From NCBI GenBank assembly GCA_016292745.1, contig JAEDFO010000001.1, positions 137,774-201,773 on the forward strand: a stretch of 64,000 bases of DNA. The letters run 5' to 3'. Source of the DNA: Muribaculaceae bacterium (GTDB taxonomy: Bacteria > Bacteroidota > Bacteroidia > Bacteroidales > Muribaculaceae). Positions 7,999 through 16,449 of the stretch are shown here, piece by piece (position 1 is the stretch's first letter; every line of letters begins with the position of its first letter). The notes beneath the pieces were generated by a model. The model was not told the origin of the DNA. It did no database searches and was given only the letters and a program-made list of their open reading frames with translations. The position numbers were made by a program, and so were the translations under genes.

Positions 7999-9246
7999 AT
8001 GCATATGCGTAAAATAATATATTACATATCCTTTCTGCCTATATTTCTATCATTTGTTTCTTGCGGAAAGTTCGAAGTGCTGTATTTCGACATCAGCACC
8101 AAGTCGGCAGTAATGCATGTAAGCGAAACGCTTCAGATAAAGGCCGCCATATCATATTCTGGAGATGGCGACACGGAAATGTATTGGAGCAGTTCTGCCC
8201 CCGAAATTGCTGCTGTTGATTCAATGGGTGTAGTATCAGCATTACGAAACGGCACCGCAACAATAACACTAGAGTGTGCTGGTCAGACTGCCACGTGTGA
8301 GATAACAGTAGAGCCTCAGACATTCATACTTTATGCCATTGGGAGTGGCAGTTCCGGTGGTTTCTCGCTTTCCTGCAACGACGAAATCATCGCCAGTTCT
8401 TCAACCAAATCAACACCTCATAGATTACACATTGAGAAATCCGACAATTATATTGCCGGCACATATATTAAGGAGGTAACAACCCCGGGAGATGAAGAAC
8501 ACGAACCTACAGTTACAACTACACTTCACGCCACATATTGGAAAAACGGTTCGATGAAACAACTCGATGAGAGCGAACTCAATTCCGAGGCGTTTGCCAT
8601 TACCGTGATGAACGACACAACTTATTCAGCTGGCTACATAACTGATGGAACATCATCAAAAGGAGTGATATGGAAAGCCGCTGAAGCTATTGAATTACCG
8701 CAATTTTCAGAAATCACCGACATCAAAGCCTCAGACAACATAATTCTTGCCTGCGGCAACAAGGATGAAAAAGCATTGATTTACAATAATGGAATTATCA
8801 CCGAACTTGAAGGCGACAATTGTCATGCGTCACAACTTGTTATAATCGATGACGACGTTTACATTGCAGGATACACAGTACTGAATACCAAAAAGAAAGC
8901 CACCATATGGAAAGGCACAGCGGTGTCATTCATATCAGAGAGCGAATCGGAGTTCACTGCAATAGCTGAATTTGAATGTTCACCTATTGCTTGCGGAAAC
9001 TCAATTGGAGATAACGCATCAAACATTTTCATATACAGCAACGGCACAATCAACGAATTAACTAATTATTCATCAAAACTATTTGCTACAGGCATTGGCT
9101 CAATCAGCAACTGTGCGGCTGCTTGTGGATACGAAATAATCGACGACGGCAATTCCACCTTATTCAATCCTTTCATTTATATCAATGGAACATTCAGCCC
9201 GCTAAACATCATGGATGCCATGCCAATTGATATGTTTACACGCTAA
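7999..9246 (+). CDS. Lipoprotein with Ig-like (BIG2) domain and predicted beta-propeller
   Basis: Encodes 415 residues from ATG 7999 (413 from ATG 8005). A lipoprotein signal ends in the lipobox FVSC, so the protein is probably anchored to the envelope. Residues about 30-105 resemble a bacterial Ig-like group 2 domain (the GTATITLECAGQTATCEITV stretch is typical). The rest holds about six similar units: an xYIAGY-type strand, then 10-15 residues, then A(T/L)xWKxG or IYxNG. Examples are VYIAGYTVLNTKKKATIWKG and IILACGNKDEKALIYNNG. This suggests a six-bladed beta-propeller. Function is unknown; surface binding is a guess. It ends at a shared terminator facing pyrD. Confidence 0.7.
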   Translation: MHMRKIIYYISFLPIFLSFVSCGKFEVLYFDISTKSAVMHVSETLQIKAAISYSGDGDTEMYWSSSAPEIAAVDSMGVVSALRNGTATITLECAGQTATCEITVEPQTFILYAIGSGSSGGFSLSCNDEIIASSSTKSTPHRLHIEKSDNYIAGTYIKEVTTPGDEEHEPTVTTTLHATYWKNGSMKQLDESELNSEAFAITVMNDTTYSAGYITDGTSSKGVIWKAAEAIELPQFSEITDIKASDNIILACGNKDEKALIYNNGIITELEGDNCHASQLVIIDDDVYIAGYTVLNTKKKATIWKGTAVSFISESESEFTAIAEFECSPIACGNSIGDNASNIFIYSNGTINELTNYSSKLFATGIGSISNCAAACGYEIIDDGNSTLFNPFIYINGTFSPLNIMDAMPIDMFTR

Positions 9247-9253
9247 TAAAAAA

Positions 9254-9286
9254 GCTGTCCGAATCCTGTTTCAAGGACCGGACAGC
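9254..9286. terminator. Bidirectional terminator between the lipoprotein gene and pyrD
   Basis: GCTGTCCG (9254-9261) pairs with CGGACAGC (9279-9286). A-rich sequence on the left and T/A-rich sequence on the right allow use from both convergent genes. Confidence 0.8.
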
Positions 9287-9305
9287 AATTATTAAAAAAT
9301 GAATA

Positions 9306-10217
9306 TCAACGCTCCATCGCACCAATCAAATCGTTCACATCGTTGATGCCATGACGTTTCATATAATCTGCAATGTAGTCAACCACCTTTACTGTTATGG
9401 ATGGGTCAATGAAATTTGCAGTACCAAGCTGAACGGCAGTAGCACCTGCAAGAATGAATTCAATTGCATCGCGCCCATTCATAATTCCCCCCAAGCCAAT
9501 AACGGGAATTTTCACCGCATTTGCAACCTGCCACACCATTCTGACAGCAATAGGACGGATACAAGCGCCAGACAGCCCACCAGTGATAGTTGACAAATAC
9601 GGCTTCCGTGTCTCGGTGTTGATGGCCATACCAAGGAAAGTATTTGTAAGTGAAACTGAATCAGCACCTTCAGCCTCAACAGCCAAAGCGATATCGGCAA
9701 TTGAGGTCACATTTGGCGAAAGTTTCACTATCATCGTCTTATTATAGGCTTTGCGACATGCCTTCACAACCGATGCTGCTCCCGAACATGTAGTTCCGAA
9801 TGCCATACCACCCTGCTTTACATTGGGGCACGAAATATTGAGTTCAATTGCCGGAATACGCTCGAGGTCGTTGAGTTTTTCGCACACCTTTACATAATCG
9901 TCGACACTGGCTCCCGATACATTTACCACAATATTTGTGTCGTAATCCTTTATTTCGGGATATATATGCTCAATGAAATAATCTATACCTTTGTTTTGAA
10001 GGCCTACTGCGTTAAGCATACCAGAAGGCGTTTCCACCATACGTGGATACGGATTGCCTTCGCGATGATTCAACGTAGTTCCTTTAATGATGAATCCACC
10101 CAGACGGTTCAAATCGATGAAATCAGCAAACTCACTGCCATAGCCAAAAGTGCCTGAGGCTGTCATCACTGGGTTCTTAAGACACATCTGCCCTATTTTA
10201 ACACTATAATTTACCAT
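9306..10217 (-). CDS. pyrD: Dihydroorotate dehydrogenase, class 1B catalytic subunit
   Basis: Encodes 303 residues. It oxidises dihydroorotate to orotate in pyrimidine synthesis using FMN, passing electrons to PyrK. Recognised from MTASGTFGYG near the start, the catalytic Cys region NISCPNVKQGG (class 1 enzymes have Cys as the base), and the FMN-phosphate motifs GGIMNGRDA and GATAVQLGT. The class 1B assignment follows from pyrK lying immediately upstream with a 7-base overlap, which implies translational coupling and a cytosolic PyrDK heterotetramer that reduces NAD+. Confidence 0.96.
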   Translation of the reverse strand: MVNYSVKIGQMCLKNPVMTASGTFGYGSEFADFIDLNRLGGFIIKGTTLNHREGNPYPRMVETPSGMLNAVGLQNKGIDYFIEHIYPEIKDYDTNIVVNVSGASVDDYVKVCEKLNDLERIPAIELNISCPNVKQGGMAFGTTCSGAASVVKACRKAYNKTMIVKLSPNVTSIADIALAVEAEGADSVSLTNTFLGMAINTETRKPYLSTITGGLSGACIRPIAVRMVWQVANAVKIPVIGLGGIMNGRDAIEFILAGATAVQLGTANFIDPSITVKVVDYIADYMKRHGINDVNDLIGAMER

Positions 10218-10984
10218 TTCAATCTATTTATATTAAACACCGGACCATCTTTACATACACACACATTCCCTTTATCAGCTGTATCCTCCACACAACACAG
10301 ACAGGCTCCTAAGCCGCAAGCCATTACATTTTCGAGACTTACTTCGCAAGTGATGCCTCTATCACGTGCAATTGCTGCCACACCTTTCATCATAGGAAGG
10401 GGGCCACAACATGATATATGGGATATTTCCGACGATTCAAGAATTGAATTCTTTGTTATCAAGCCTTTCTCTCCCATCGAGCCGTCATCGGTCGAAACAT
10501 ACACTTTAGCAACTTTTCGGAACTCGTCGAGCAGCAACAAATCATTTTTGGTTTTTGCTGCAAGCAAAAAAGCTATATTAAATCCTTCCGCTCTAAGAAA
10601 TTTGCCAAAATAAAGCAATGGCGCAACACCTACACCACCGCCAACGAGCAAAGTCAAACGCTCCTTGTCAGTAGGGCGGGAATAGCCATTGCCCAACGGC
10701 AACATAAGGTTGACAACAGAGTTCACCGGCAGATTGATTAAATGGCGTGTACCCTCACCAGCATTTCTAATCAAAAGCCACAACAATCCGCCATCAACAT
10801 TACACACCGATATCGGCCGACGCAAGAAAGTTGACTTAGAATCAGGCACTTCAATTTCAACGAACTGGCCACCATCAAGCTGCGGCATTGTGCCATAAAC
10901 AACACATAACTTCAGAAGCCCATAATTGCTGTTGATGCGCACATTCTCAACAACACGGAAATCCAACAGACATTTTTTCATCAT
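10211..10984 (-). CDS. pyrK: Dihydroorotate dehydrogenase electron transfer subunit
   Basis: Encodes 257 residues. This is the FAD and [2Fe-2S] subunit that carries electrons from PyrD to NAD+. The FAD-binding motif RRPISVCN appears near residue 55 and a glycine-rich NAD site, LLVGGGVGVAPLLYFGK, near residue 120. The C-terminal cluster ligands are visible as CGLGACLCC plus a later C (VCVCKDGPVF). It is the first gene of the pyrK-pyrD pair and is divergent from prfA-pyrF, so four genes around 9.3-13 kb include three of the pyrimidine pathway. The -7 element is poorly defined. Confidence 0.95.
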   Translation of the reverse strand: MMKKCLLDFRVVENVRINSNYGLLKLCVVYGTMPQLDGGQFVEIEVPDSKSTFLRRPISVCNVDGGLLWLLIRNAGEGTRHLINLPVNSVVNLMLPLGNGYSRPTDKERLTLLVGGGVGVAPLLYFGKFLRAEGFNIAFLLAAKTKNDLLLLDEFRKVAKVYVSTDDGSMGEKGLITKNSILESSEISHISCCGPLPMMKGVAAIARDRGITCEVSLENVMACGLGACLCCVEDTADKGNVCVCKDGPVFNINRLKW

Positions 10985-11073
10985 ATTGCGTTCTGATTAT
11001 TCGAAAGAAAGTAATATTAAGAAATTCTACTATCACAATGGCGTTTTAGACATGTGATAATCCAATTTTTTTG

Positions 11074-11081
11074 TAAATTTG
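11074..11081 (+). promoter_or_regulatory. -7 box TAAATTTG for prfA-pyrF
   Basis: TAAATTTG ends 29 bases before the ATG at 11111. The earlier in-frame start at 11054 lies upstream of this box, which supports 11111 as the real start. Confidence 0.55.
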
Positions 11082-11110
11082 CAAAAACTTATTCGACTAT
11101 ACAAATTTTT

Positions 11111-12220
11111 ATGTCCGATTCAGAACTACTACACCGATTAGAAGGTATCGATGCCAGATTTCAAGAAGTATCAACACTAATTACCGACCCCGACGTAATA
11201 GCCGACATGAAGCGCTACGTCAAGCTCAGCAAGGAATACAAGGACTTGGAAAGGCTTGTTGCAACCACAAACCGATACCGTAAAATGCTCAAGGATATCG
11301 ACGATGCCAAAGAAGTGCTCGAGACTGAATCTGACGAAGAACTACGCGAACTTGCAAAAGAAGATATTGAGGCCAATACATCAAAATTGGCGGAAACTGA
11401 AGAGGAAATCAAATTGTTGCTTATTCCTGAAGATCCCGAAGACGACAGAAATGCCGTTGTCGAAATACGCGGAGGCACAGGAGGTGATGAAGCTGCAATA
11501 TTTGCCGGCGACCTTTTCAGAATGTACACCAAATATTGCGAGATGAAAGGATGGCACACTGAAGTGTCGAGTTTCAGCGAAGGAGCTTCAGGCGGTTACA
11601 AGGAAATAATATTCACTGTAACAGGTGAAAAAGTTTACGGCACTCTTAAATACGAATCGGGGGTGCATCGAGTGCAGCGCGTTCCGGCTACTGAGACCCA
11701 GGGACGAGTGCACACTTCAGCCGCATCGGTAGCAGTTTTGCCAGAAGCAGAACCTTTCGATGTGGAAATCAATGAAGGTGAAATTAAATGGGATACTTTC
11801 CGTAGCGGCGGTGCCGGTGGACAGAACGTAAACAAGGTTGAGTCGGGTGTCCGCTTGCGTTATATGTGGAAAAACCCTAACACTGGTGTCACCGAAGAGA
11901 TACTTATTGAGTGTACCGAAACCCGCGACCAGCCAAAGAACAAGGAACGCGCACTGTCGCGACTTAGAACATTCATCTACGACAAAGAACACCAGAAGTA
12001 TATCGATGATATAGCATCGAGAAGAAAAACCATGGTATCGACTGGCGACCGCTCGGCTAAAATCCGCACTTACAACTATCCACAGGGCCGAATCACCGAT
12101 CACCGCATCAATTATACTATTTACAACCTGTCAGCATTCATGGATGGTGACATACAAGACTGTATCGACCATCTGATTGTTGCCGAAAATGCCGAAAAAC
12201 TTAAAGAAAGCGAATTATAA
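11111..12220 (+). CDS. prfA: Peptide chain release factor 1
   Basis: Encodes 369 residues from ATG 11111. RF1 recognises UAA and UAG and triggers peptidyl-tRNA hydrolysis. The anticodon-like tripeptide PAT is seen in RVQRVPATETQGR, which identifies RF1 rather than RF2 (SPF). The GGQ motif lies at residues 236-238 in GGAGGQNVNK. Length and motifs are standard. It is separated by a single base from pyrF, so the two are surely cotranscribed. Confidence 0.97.
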   Translation: MSDSELLHRLEGIDARFQEVSTLITDPDVIADMKRYVKLSKEYKDLERLVATTNRYRKMLKDIDDAKEVLETESDEELRELAKEDIEANTSKLAETEEEIKLLLIPEDPEDDRNAVVEIRGGTGGDEAAIFAGDLFRMYTKYCEMKGWHTEVSSFSEGASGGYKEIIFTVTGEKVYGTLKYESGVHRVQRVPATETQGRVHTSAASVAVLPEAEPFDVEINEGEIKWDTFRSGGAGGQNVNKVESGVRLRYMWKNPNTGVTEEILIECTETRDQPKNKERALSRLRTFIYDKEHQKYIDDIASRRKTMVSTGDRSAKIRTYNYPQGRITDHRINYTIYNLSAFMDGDIQDCIDHLIVAENAEKLKESEL

Positions 12221-12221
12221 T

Positions 12222-13043
12222 ATGGACAAGAAATCATTGGTAAGCCAAATCAAGGCCAAACGTTCATTTTTGTGTGTCGGGCTCGACCCCGACTGCAGCA
12301 AGATGCCCGAATCGCTCAAAGGCAACCTGCTTGAATTCAACAAACGGATAATCGATGCCACAGCACAATATGCAGTGGCATTCAAGCCCAATTTGGCATT
12401 CTACGAATGTCTGGGCGTTGGAGGATACAAGGCATTCGAGGATACTGTTAAATACATCAAGGAAAAATATCCCGAAATTTTCATAATTGCCGACGCCAAG
12501 CGTGGCGATATAGGCAACACATCGAAAATGTATGCCAAAAGTTTCTTTGAGACACTCGATATCGATGCTGTTACCGTAGCTCCATACATGGGCGAAGACA
12601 GCGTCACTCCATTCCTTTCATATGAAGGCAAATGGGTAGTCCTCCTTTGCCTCACATCAAACAAAGGCTCGCACGACTTCCAGTTGACAACCGACCCTGA
12701 AGGCACACGTCTGTTCGAGAAAGTGCTTATTCGCTCGAAGCTGTGGGGCAATGAGGACAACATGATGTACGTCGTAGGTGCTACCCAAGGTAAATTGTTT
12801 GAGGACATCCGTAAAATCGCACCCGACAACTTCCTGCTGGTTCCCGGAGTAGGCGCACAAGGTGGAAGCCTTGAAGAGGTGGCAAAATATGGTATGAACT
12901 CTGATTGCGGATTGCTCGTAAATTCATCGCGAGGAATTATCCATGCATCGAATGCCGACGATTTCGATACAGTTGCAGCAACTAAAGCCAAAGAACTGCA
13001 ACTTCAAATGGAAAAACTTCTTATTGAGCATAATATTCTTTAA
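12222..13043 (+). CDS. pyrF: Orotidine-5'-phosphate decarboxylase (type 2)
   Basis: Encodes 273 residues from ATG 12222, one base after the prfA stop. It decarboxylates OMP to UMP, the last step of UMP synthesis. Motifs include CVGLDPDCSKMP at the N-terminus, the catalytic D-K-D cluster DAKRGDIGNTSKMY, and the phosphate-binding VPGVGAQGG near residue 215. The length and DAKRGDIG context fit the type 2 family (about 270 residues). An upstream in-frame ATG inside prfA at 12177 is unlikely to be used. Confidence 0.96.
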   Translation: MDKKSLVSQIKAKRSFLCVGLDPDCSKMPESLKGNLLEFNKRIIDATAQYAVAFKPNLAFYECLGVGGYKAFEDTVKYIKEKYPEIFIIADAKRGDIGNTSKMYAKSFFETLDIDAVTVAPYMGEDSVTPFLSYEGKWVVLLCLTSNKGSHDFQLTTDPEGTRLFEKVLIRSKLWGNEDNMMYVVGATQGKLFEDIRKIAPDNFLLVPGVGAQGGSLEEVAKYGMNSDCGLLVNSSRGIIHASNADDFDTVAATKAKELQLQMEKLLIEHNIL

Positions 13044-13045
13044 TA

Positions 13046-13076
13046 TTTGTGATTGAAGAACTTTTTTATAAATTTG
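13046..13076 (+). promoter_or_regulatory. pgk promoter (TTTG-N19-TAAATTTG)
   Basis: TTTG (13046-13049) and TAAATTTG (13069-13076) with exactly 19 bases between them, 44 bases upstream of the pgk ATG. The -33 element begins 3 bases after the pyrF stop. It is one of the cleanest promoters in the window. Confidence 0.75.
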
Positions 13077-13119
13077 TAGTCAAAACAGAATTATTATCAA
13101 CTCTTTAAATAACAATAAC

Positions 13120-14373
13120 ATGCAAACAATTGATAACTTCAATTTTGCCGGAAAGAAAGCGATAGTACGTGTCGATTTCAATGTTCCGTTGGATGAAAAT
13201 GGTAAAATCACCGACGATACCCGTATCCGCGGTGCACTCCCAACATTAAAAAAGATTCTTGCCGATGGCGGTAGCCTTATTGTCATGTCGCACATGGGCA
13301 AGCCGAAAGGCAAAGTAAATGCAAAATTCTCTCTTGCCCAGATTAAGGACGCAGTTGCAGCTGCTCTTGGTGTAGCCGTTGAGTTTGCGCCTGACTGTGC
13401 AAAGGCAGCCGACAAAGCTGCAGCCTTGAAGCCCGGTGAAGTCCTCTTGCTCGAAAACCTCCGTTTCTACCCAGAAGAAGAAGGCAAGCCAGTTGGCATT
13501 GAGAAAGACGACCCTGCATACGATGCAGCCAAGAAGGAAATGAAAGCTCGTCAGAAAGAATTTGCAAAGACACTTGCAAGCTATGCTGACTGCTACGTTA
13601 ACGATGCATTCGGTACTGCCCACCGCAAACACGCTTCTACAGCAGTAATCGCCGATTATTTCGATGCTGACAACAAGATGCTTGGCTACCTTATGGAAAA
13701 AGAAGTAAAGGCAGTTGACAATGTACTCAGCGACATTAAGCGTCCGTTCACTGCTATTATGGGTGGTTCTAAGGTTTCTACCAAAATCGGTATTATCGAA
13801 AACCTTATGGACAAGGTCGACAACCTGATTCTTTGCGGTGGCATGACTTACACATTTGCAAAGGCTCAAGGCGGTAATGTAGGTTGCTCAATCTGCGAAA
13901 ACGACAAGCTCGACCTCGCTCTCGATATCATAAAGAAAGCTCAGGAAAAAGGTGTTAACTTGGTTCTTGGCACCGACTGCGTGGCCGCCGATGCATTCAG
14001 CAACGACGCAAACACCCAGGTCGTTCCTGCCAACAACATCCCTGAAGGTTGGGAAGGTCTCGACGCTGGTCCAGAGACTCGAAAGCTCTTTGCCGAAGCA
14101 ATCAAGGGCGCAAAGACTATCCTCTGGAACGGTCCTGCAGGCGTATTTGAATTCGACAACTTTACAGCTGGCTCTCGTGCCATTGCCGATGCAATTGTTG
14201 AAGCTACAGCCAACGGCGCATTCTCACTTGTAGGTGGTGGTGACTCTGTAGCTTGTGTTAACAAATTCGGTGTGGCCGACAAGGTATCATACGTTTCGAC
14301 TGGTGGTGGTGCGCTCCTCGAGGCTATCGAAGGCAAAGTGCTTCCAGGCATTGCAGCCATTAAGGGTGAATAA
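13120..14373 (+). CDS. pgk: Phosphoglycerate kinase
   Basis: Encodes 417 residues. It transfers phosphate from 1,3-bisphosphoglycerate to ADP in glycolysis. The N-terminal signature VRVDFNVPLDENGKITDDTR is nearly textbook. The substrate region SHMGKPKG and the hinge and nucleotide sites (GGSKVSTKIGIIENL, WNGPAGVFE, and C-terminal GGGDSV and STGGGALLE) are all present. The coding sequence is enriched in C-ending codons compared with its neighbours, as expected for a highly expressed gene. It has a full promoter and a terminator, so it is monocistronic. Confidence 0.98.
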   Translation: MQTIDNFNFAGKKAIVRVDFNVPLDENGKITDDTRIRGALPTLKKILADGGSLIVMSHMGKPKGKVNAKFSLAQIKDAVAAALGVAVEFAPDCAKAADKAAALKPGEVLLLENLRFYPEEEGKPVGIEKDDPAYDAAKKEMKARQKEFAKTLASYADCYVNDAFGTAHRKHASTAVIADYFDADNKMLGYLMEKEVKAVDNVLSDIKRPFTAIMGGSKVSTKIGIIENLMDKVDNLILCGGMTYTFAKAQGGNVGCSICENDKLDLALDIIKKAQEKGVNLVLGTDCVAADAFSNDANTQVVPANNIPEGWEGLDAGPETRKLFAEAIKGAKTILWNGPAGVFEFDNFTAGSRAIADAIVEATANGAFSLVGGGDSVACVNKFGVADKVSYVSTGGGALLEAIEGKVLPGIAAIKGE

Positions 14374-14391
14374 TCACATTAACTTAATATT

Positions 14392-14419
14392 AAGGCTGGA
14401 GATTCACTTCTTCAGCCTT
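14392..14419 (+). terminator. Terminator after pgk
   Basis: AAGGCTG (14392-14398) pairs with CAGCCTT (14413-14419), followed by TTTTATATTT. Confidence 0.75.
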
Positions 14420-14467
14420 TTTATATTTATTATATGTCGTAAATATATTTCGATTCAAAAAAATTGT

Positions 14468-14475
14468 TATATTTG
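14468..14475 (+). promoter_or_regulatory. -7 box TATATTTG for mutA-mutB
   Basis: TATATTTG about 113 bases upstream of the mutA ATG. It is directly followed by a perfect inverted repeat that would form the 5' end of the transcript. No full TTTG is seen at the standard spacing. Confidence 0.5.
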
Positions 14476-14493
14476 CACGGCTAAAAAGCCGTG
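14476..14493 (+). promoter_or_regulatory. Perfect inverted repeat abutting the mutA -7 box
   Basis: CACGGCT (14476-14482), AAAA, AGCCGTG (14487-14493): a perfect 7-bp stem starting one base after the -7 box. It lies across the likely start site, so it could be a regulator operator or a 5' stabilising hairpin. No poly-T follows, which argues against a terminator. Confidence 0.5.
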
Positions 14494-14588
14494 AAGCACT
14501 TTAATAATACCAAATGAAATTACCTTATTATCGTGTTGGCACAAAACCGAACATTACATAAGTTACAATAAATTTATTTACACAAGTT

Positions 14589-16445
14589 ATGGCACAAGAA
14601 AAAGAAAAACTGTTCGACCAATTCCCGCCCATTTCAAAAGAGGAATGGAAGGCGAAAGTTGAAGCCGACTTGAAAGGCGCAGATTTTCAGAAAAAATTGG
14701 TTTGGCGGACTAATGAAGGTTTTAATGTCCAGCCAATGTATATGGCCGATGATATTAAAGACTTGAAAACCACCGATTCATTACCAGGTGAATTCCCCTA
14801 CGTTCGTGGCACAAAGACAAACAACGATTGGCACACTCGCCAAGAAATTTGTGCAGAAGATTTAGCTGCTGCTAATGAGAAAGCCAAAGAAGTTCTCAAC
14901 AAAGGTGTTGACTCGCTCGGCTTCCATCTTCATAAAGCACTGAACGCCGACGAAATCGCCGTTCTCCTTAACGAAATTTACCTCGATGCTGTTGAAGTGA
15001 ATTTCGTTTGTTGTCCTTCTACATCTGTTGAAACAGCTAAGGCATTGGTTGAATATCTCACCAAGAACAACTGTCTCGACAAATTCAACGGCTCATTGAA
15101 CTTCAATCCTTTCAAGCGTCTGCTCAACAAGGGTGTTGATTTCGAAGCTTGCCCGGTTGAAACCGCAAAGCAATTGATTGAAATCGTTGCTCCTGTAAAG
15201 AACATTCGTGTTATCGCCGTTGATTCATATCTCCTCAATAATGCCGGCGCTTATATCTACCAGGAACTTGGCTGCGCACTGGCATGGGGTAACCAATGGT
15301 TGGAAATGCTCACCGATGCTGGTGTTGATGTTGATACTGCTGCTCGTCAGATTAAGTTCAATATGGGCGTTTCCAGCAACTACTTCATGGAAATCGCTAA
15401 ATTCAGAGCTGCTCGTATGCTTTGGGCTCAGATTGTAAAGAAATACGAACCAAAATGCGACTGCTCATGCAAAATGCGTATCCACGCCAATACTACAGAA
15501 TACAACCAAACTGTATACGATGCATACGTAAACCTGCTTCGCTCTACAACCGAATCAATGTCGGCTGTAATCGGTGGTGTTGATTCCATGACAACAACCC
15601 CATTCGACAAGGCTTACAAAACTCCTGACGATTTCTCAGAACGTCTTGCTCGCAATCAGCAGGCACTGCTTCGCGAAGAGTCACACCTCAACAAGGTTGT
15701 TGACCCCGCAGGTGGTTCTTACTACGTTGAAACCCTTACTGTAGCAATCGCAGAACAGGCTTGGAAGACTTTCCTCGAAATCGAAGACAAGGGTGGCTTC
15801 TACGCCGAACTCAAAGCCGGCAAGATTCAAGAAGCAGTCAACGCTTCAAACGAAAAGCGTCATGCCGACGTTTCGCGTCGCAAGGAAATCCTCCTTGGCA
15901 CTAACCAATATCCTAACATCAACGAATTCGCTGCCGAAAAGGTAACTGAGAACAACTGCAAATCTTGCTGCTGCTCGGCCAACGCTGAAAATGCAGTTAC
16001 AAAACTTAACTACAACCGCGCCGCCTCTGATTTCGAAGCTCTTCGCCTTGAAACCGAAAAATCAGGCAAACGTCCGAAAGTGTTCATGCTCACTATCGGC
16101 AACCTGGCTATGCGTTTGGCTCGCTCACAATTCTCTGGTAACTTCTTCGGATGCGCAGGATATCAGATTATCGACAACAACGGGTTCAAGACAGTGGAAG
16201 AAGGTGTTAATGCTGCATTCGAGCAGAATGCCGATGTAATCGTTCTCTGCTCAAGCGACGATGAATATGCAACATACGCACCTGAAGCATTCAAACTCAT
16301 CAACGGCAAGGCCGAATTTGTTGTTGCCGGAGCGCCTGCTTGCACCGAAGCTCTCCAAGCTGAAGGCATCACAGAGTTTATCCACGTAAGAAGCAACGTC
16401 CTCGACACACTCAAGGCGTTCAATGCAAAACTTTTAAACAAATAA
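14589..16445 (+). CDS. mutA: Methylmalonyl-CoA mutase small (beta) subunit
   Basis: Encodes 618 residues. MutA is the non-catalytic partner of MutB in the B12-dependent interconversion of succinyl-CoA and methylmalonyl-CoA, the entry to propionate formation in Bacteroidales. Its layout parallels MutB: a TIM-barrel part (about residues 30-450; FNMGVSSNYFMEIAKFRAARMLWAQI is split here only by meaning) and a C-terminal B12-like fold that lacks the DxHxxG cobalamin-ligand motif. This is normal for the small subunit. Two Cys-rich patches stand out: CDCSC at residues 290-294 and CKSCCC at 457-462, the latter in the interdomain linker. It is followed after 4 bases by mutB. Confidence 0.95.
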   Translation: MAQEKEKLFDQFPPISKEEWKAKVEADLKGADFQKKLVWRTNEGFNVQPMYMADDIKDLKTTDSLPGEFPYVRGTKTNNDWHTRQEICAEDLAAANEKAKEVLNKGVDSLGFHLHKALNADEIAVLLNEIYLDAVEVNFVCCPSTSVETAKALVEYLTKNNCLDKFNGSLNFNPFKRLLNKGVDFEACPVETAKQLIEIVAPVKNIRVIAVDSYLLNNAGAYIYQELGCALAWGNQWLEMLTDAGVDVDTAARQIKFNMGVSSNYFMEIAKFRAARMLWAQIVKKYEPKCDCSCKMRIHANTTEYNQTVYDAYVNLLRSTTESMSAVIGGVDSMTTTPFDKAYKTPDDFSERLARNQQALLREESHLNKVVDPAGGSYYVETLTVAIAEQAWKTFLEIEDKGGFYAELKAGKIQEAVNASNEKRHADVSRRKEILLGTNQYPNINEFAAEKVTENNCKSCCCSANAENAVTKLNYNRAASDFEALRLETEKSGKRPKVFMLTIGNLAMRLARSQFSGNFFGCAGYQIIDNNGFKTVEEGVNAAFEQNADVIVLCSSDDEYATYAPEAFKLINGKAEFVVAGAPACTEALQAEGITEFIHVRSNVLDTLKAFNAKLLNK

Positions 16446-16449
16446 TGAG

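Noticed and set aside
14476..14588. Cobalamin riboswitch upstream of mutA
   Set aside because: No B12-box-like sequence could be found in the roughly 110-base leader; only a short hairpin is present.
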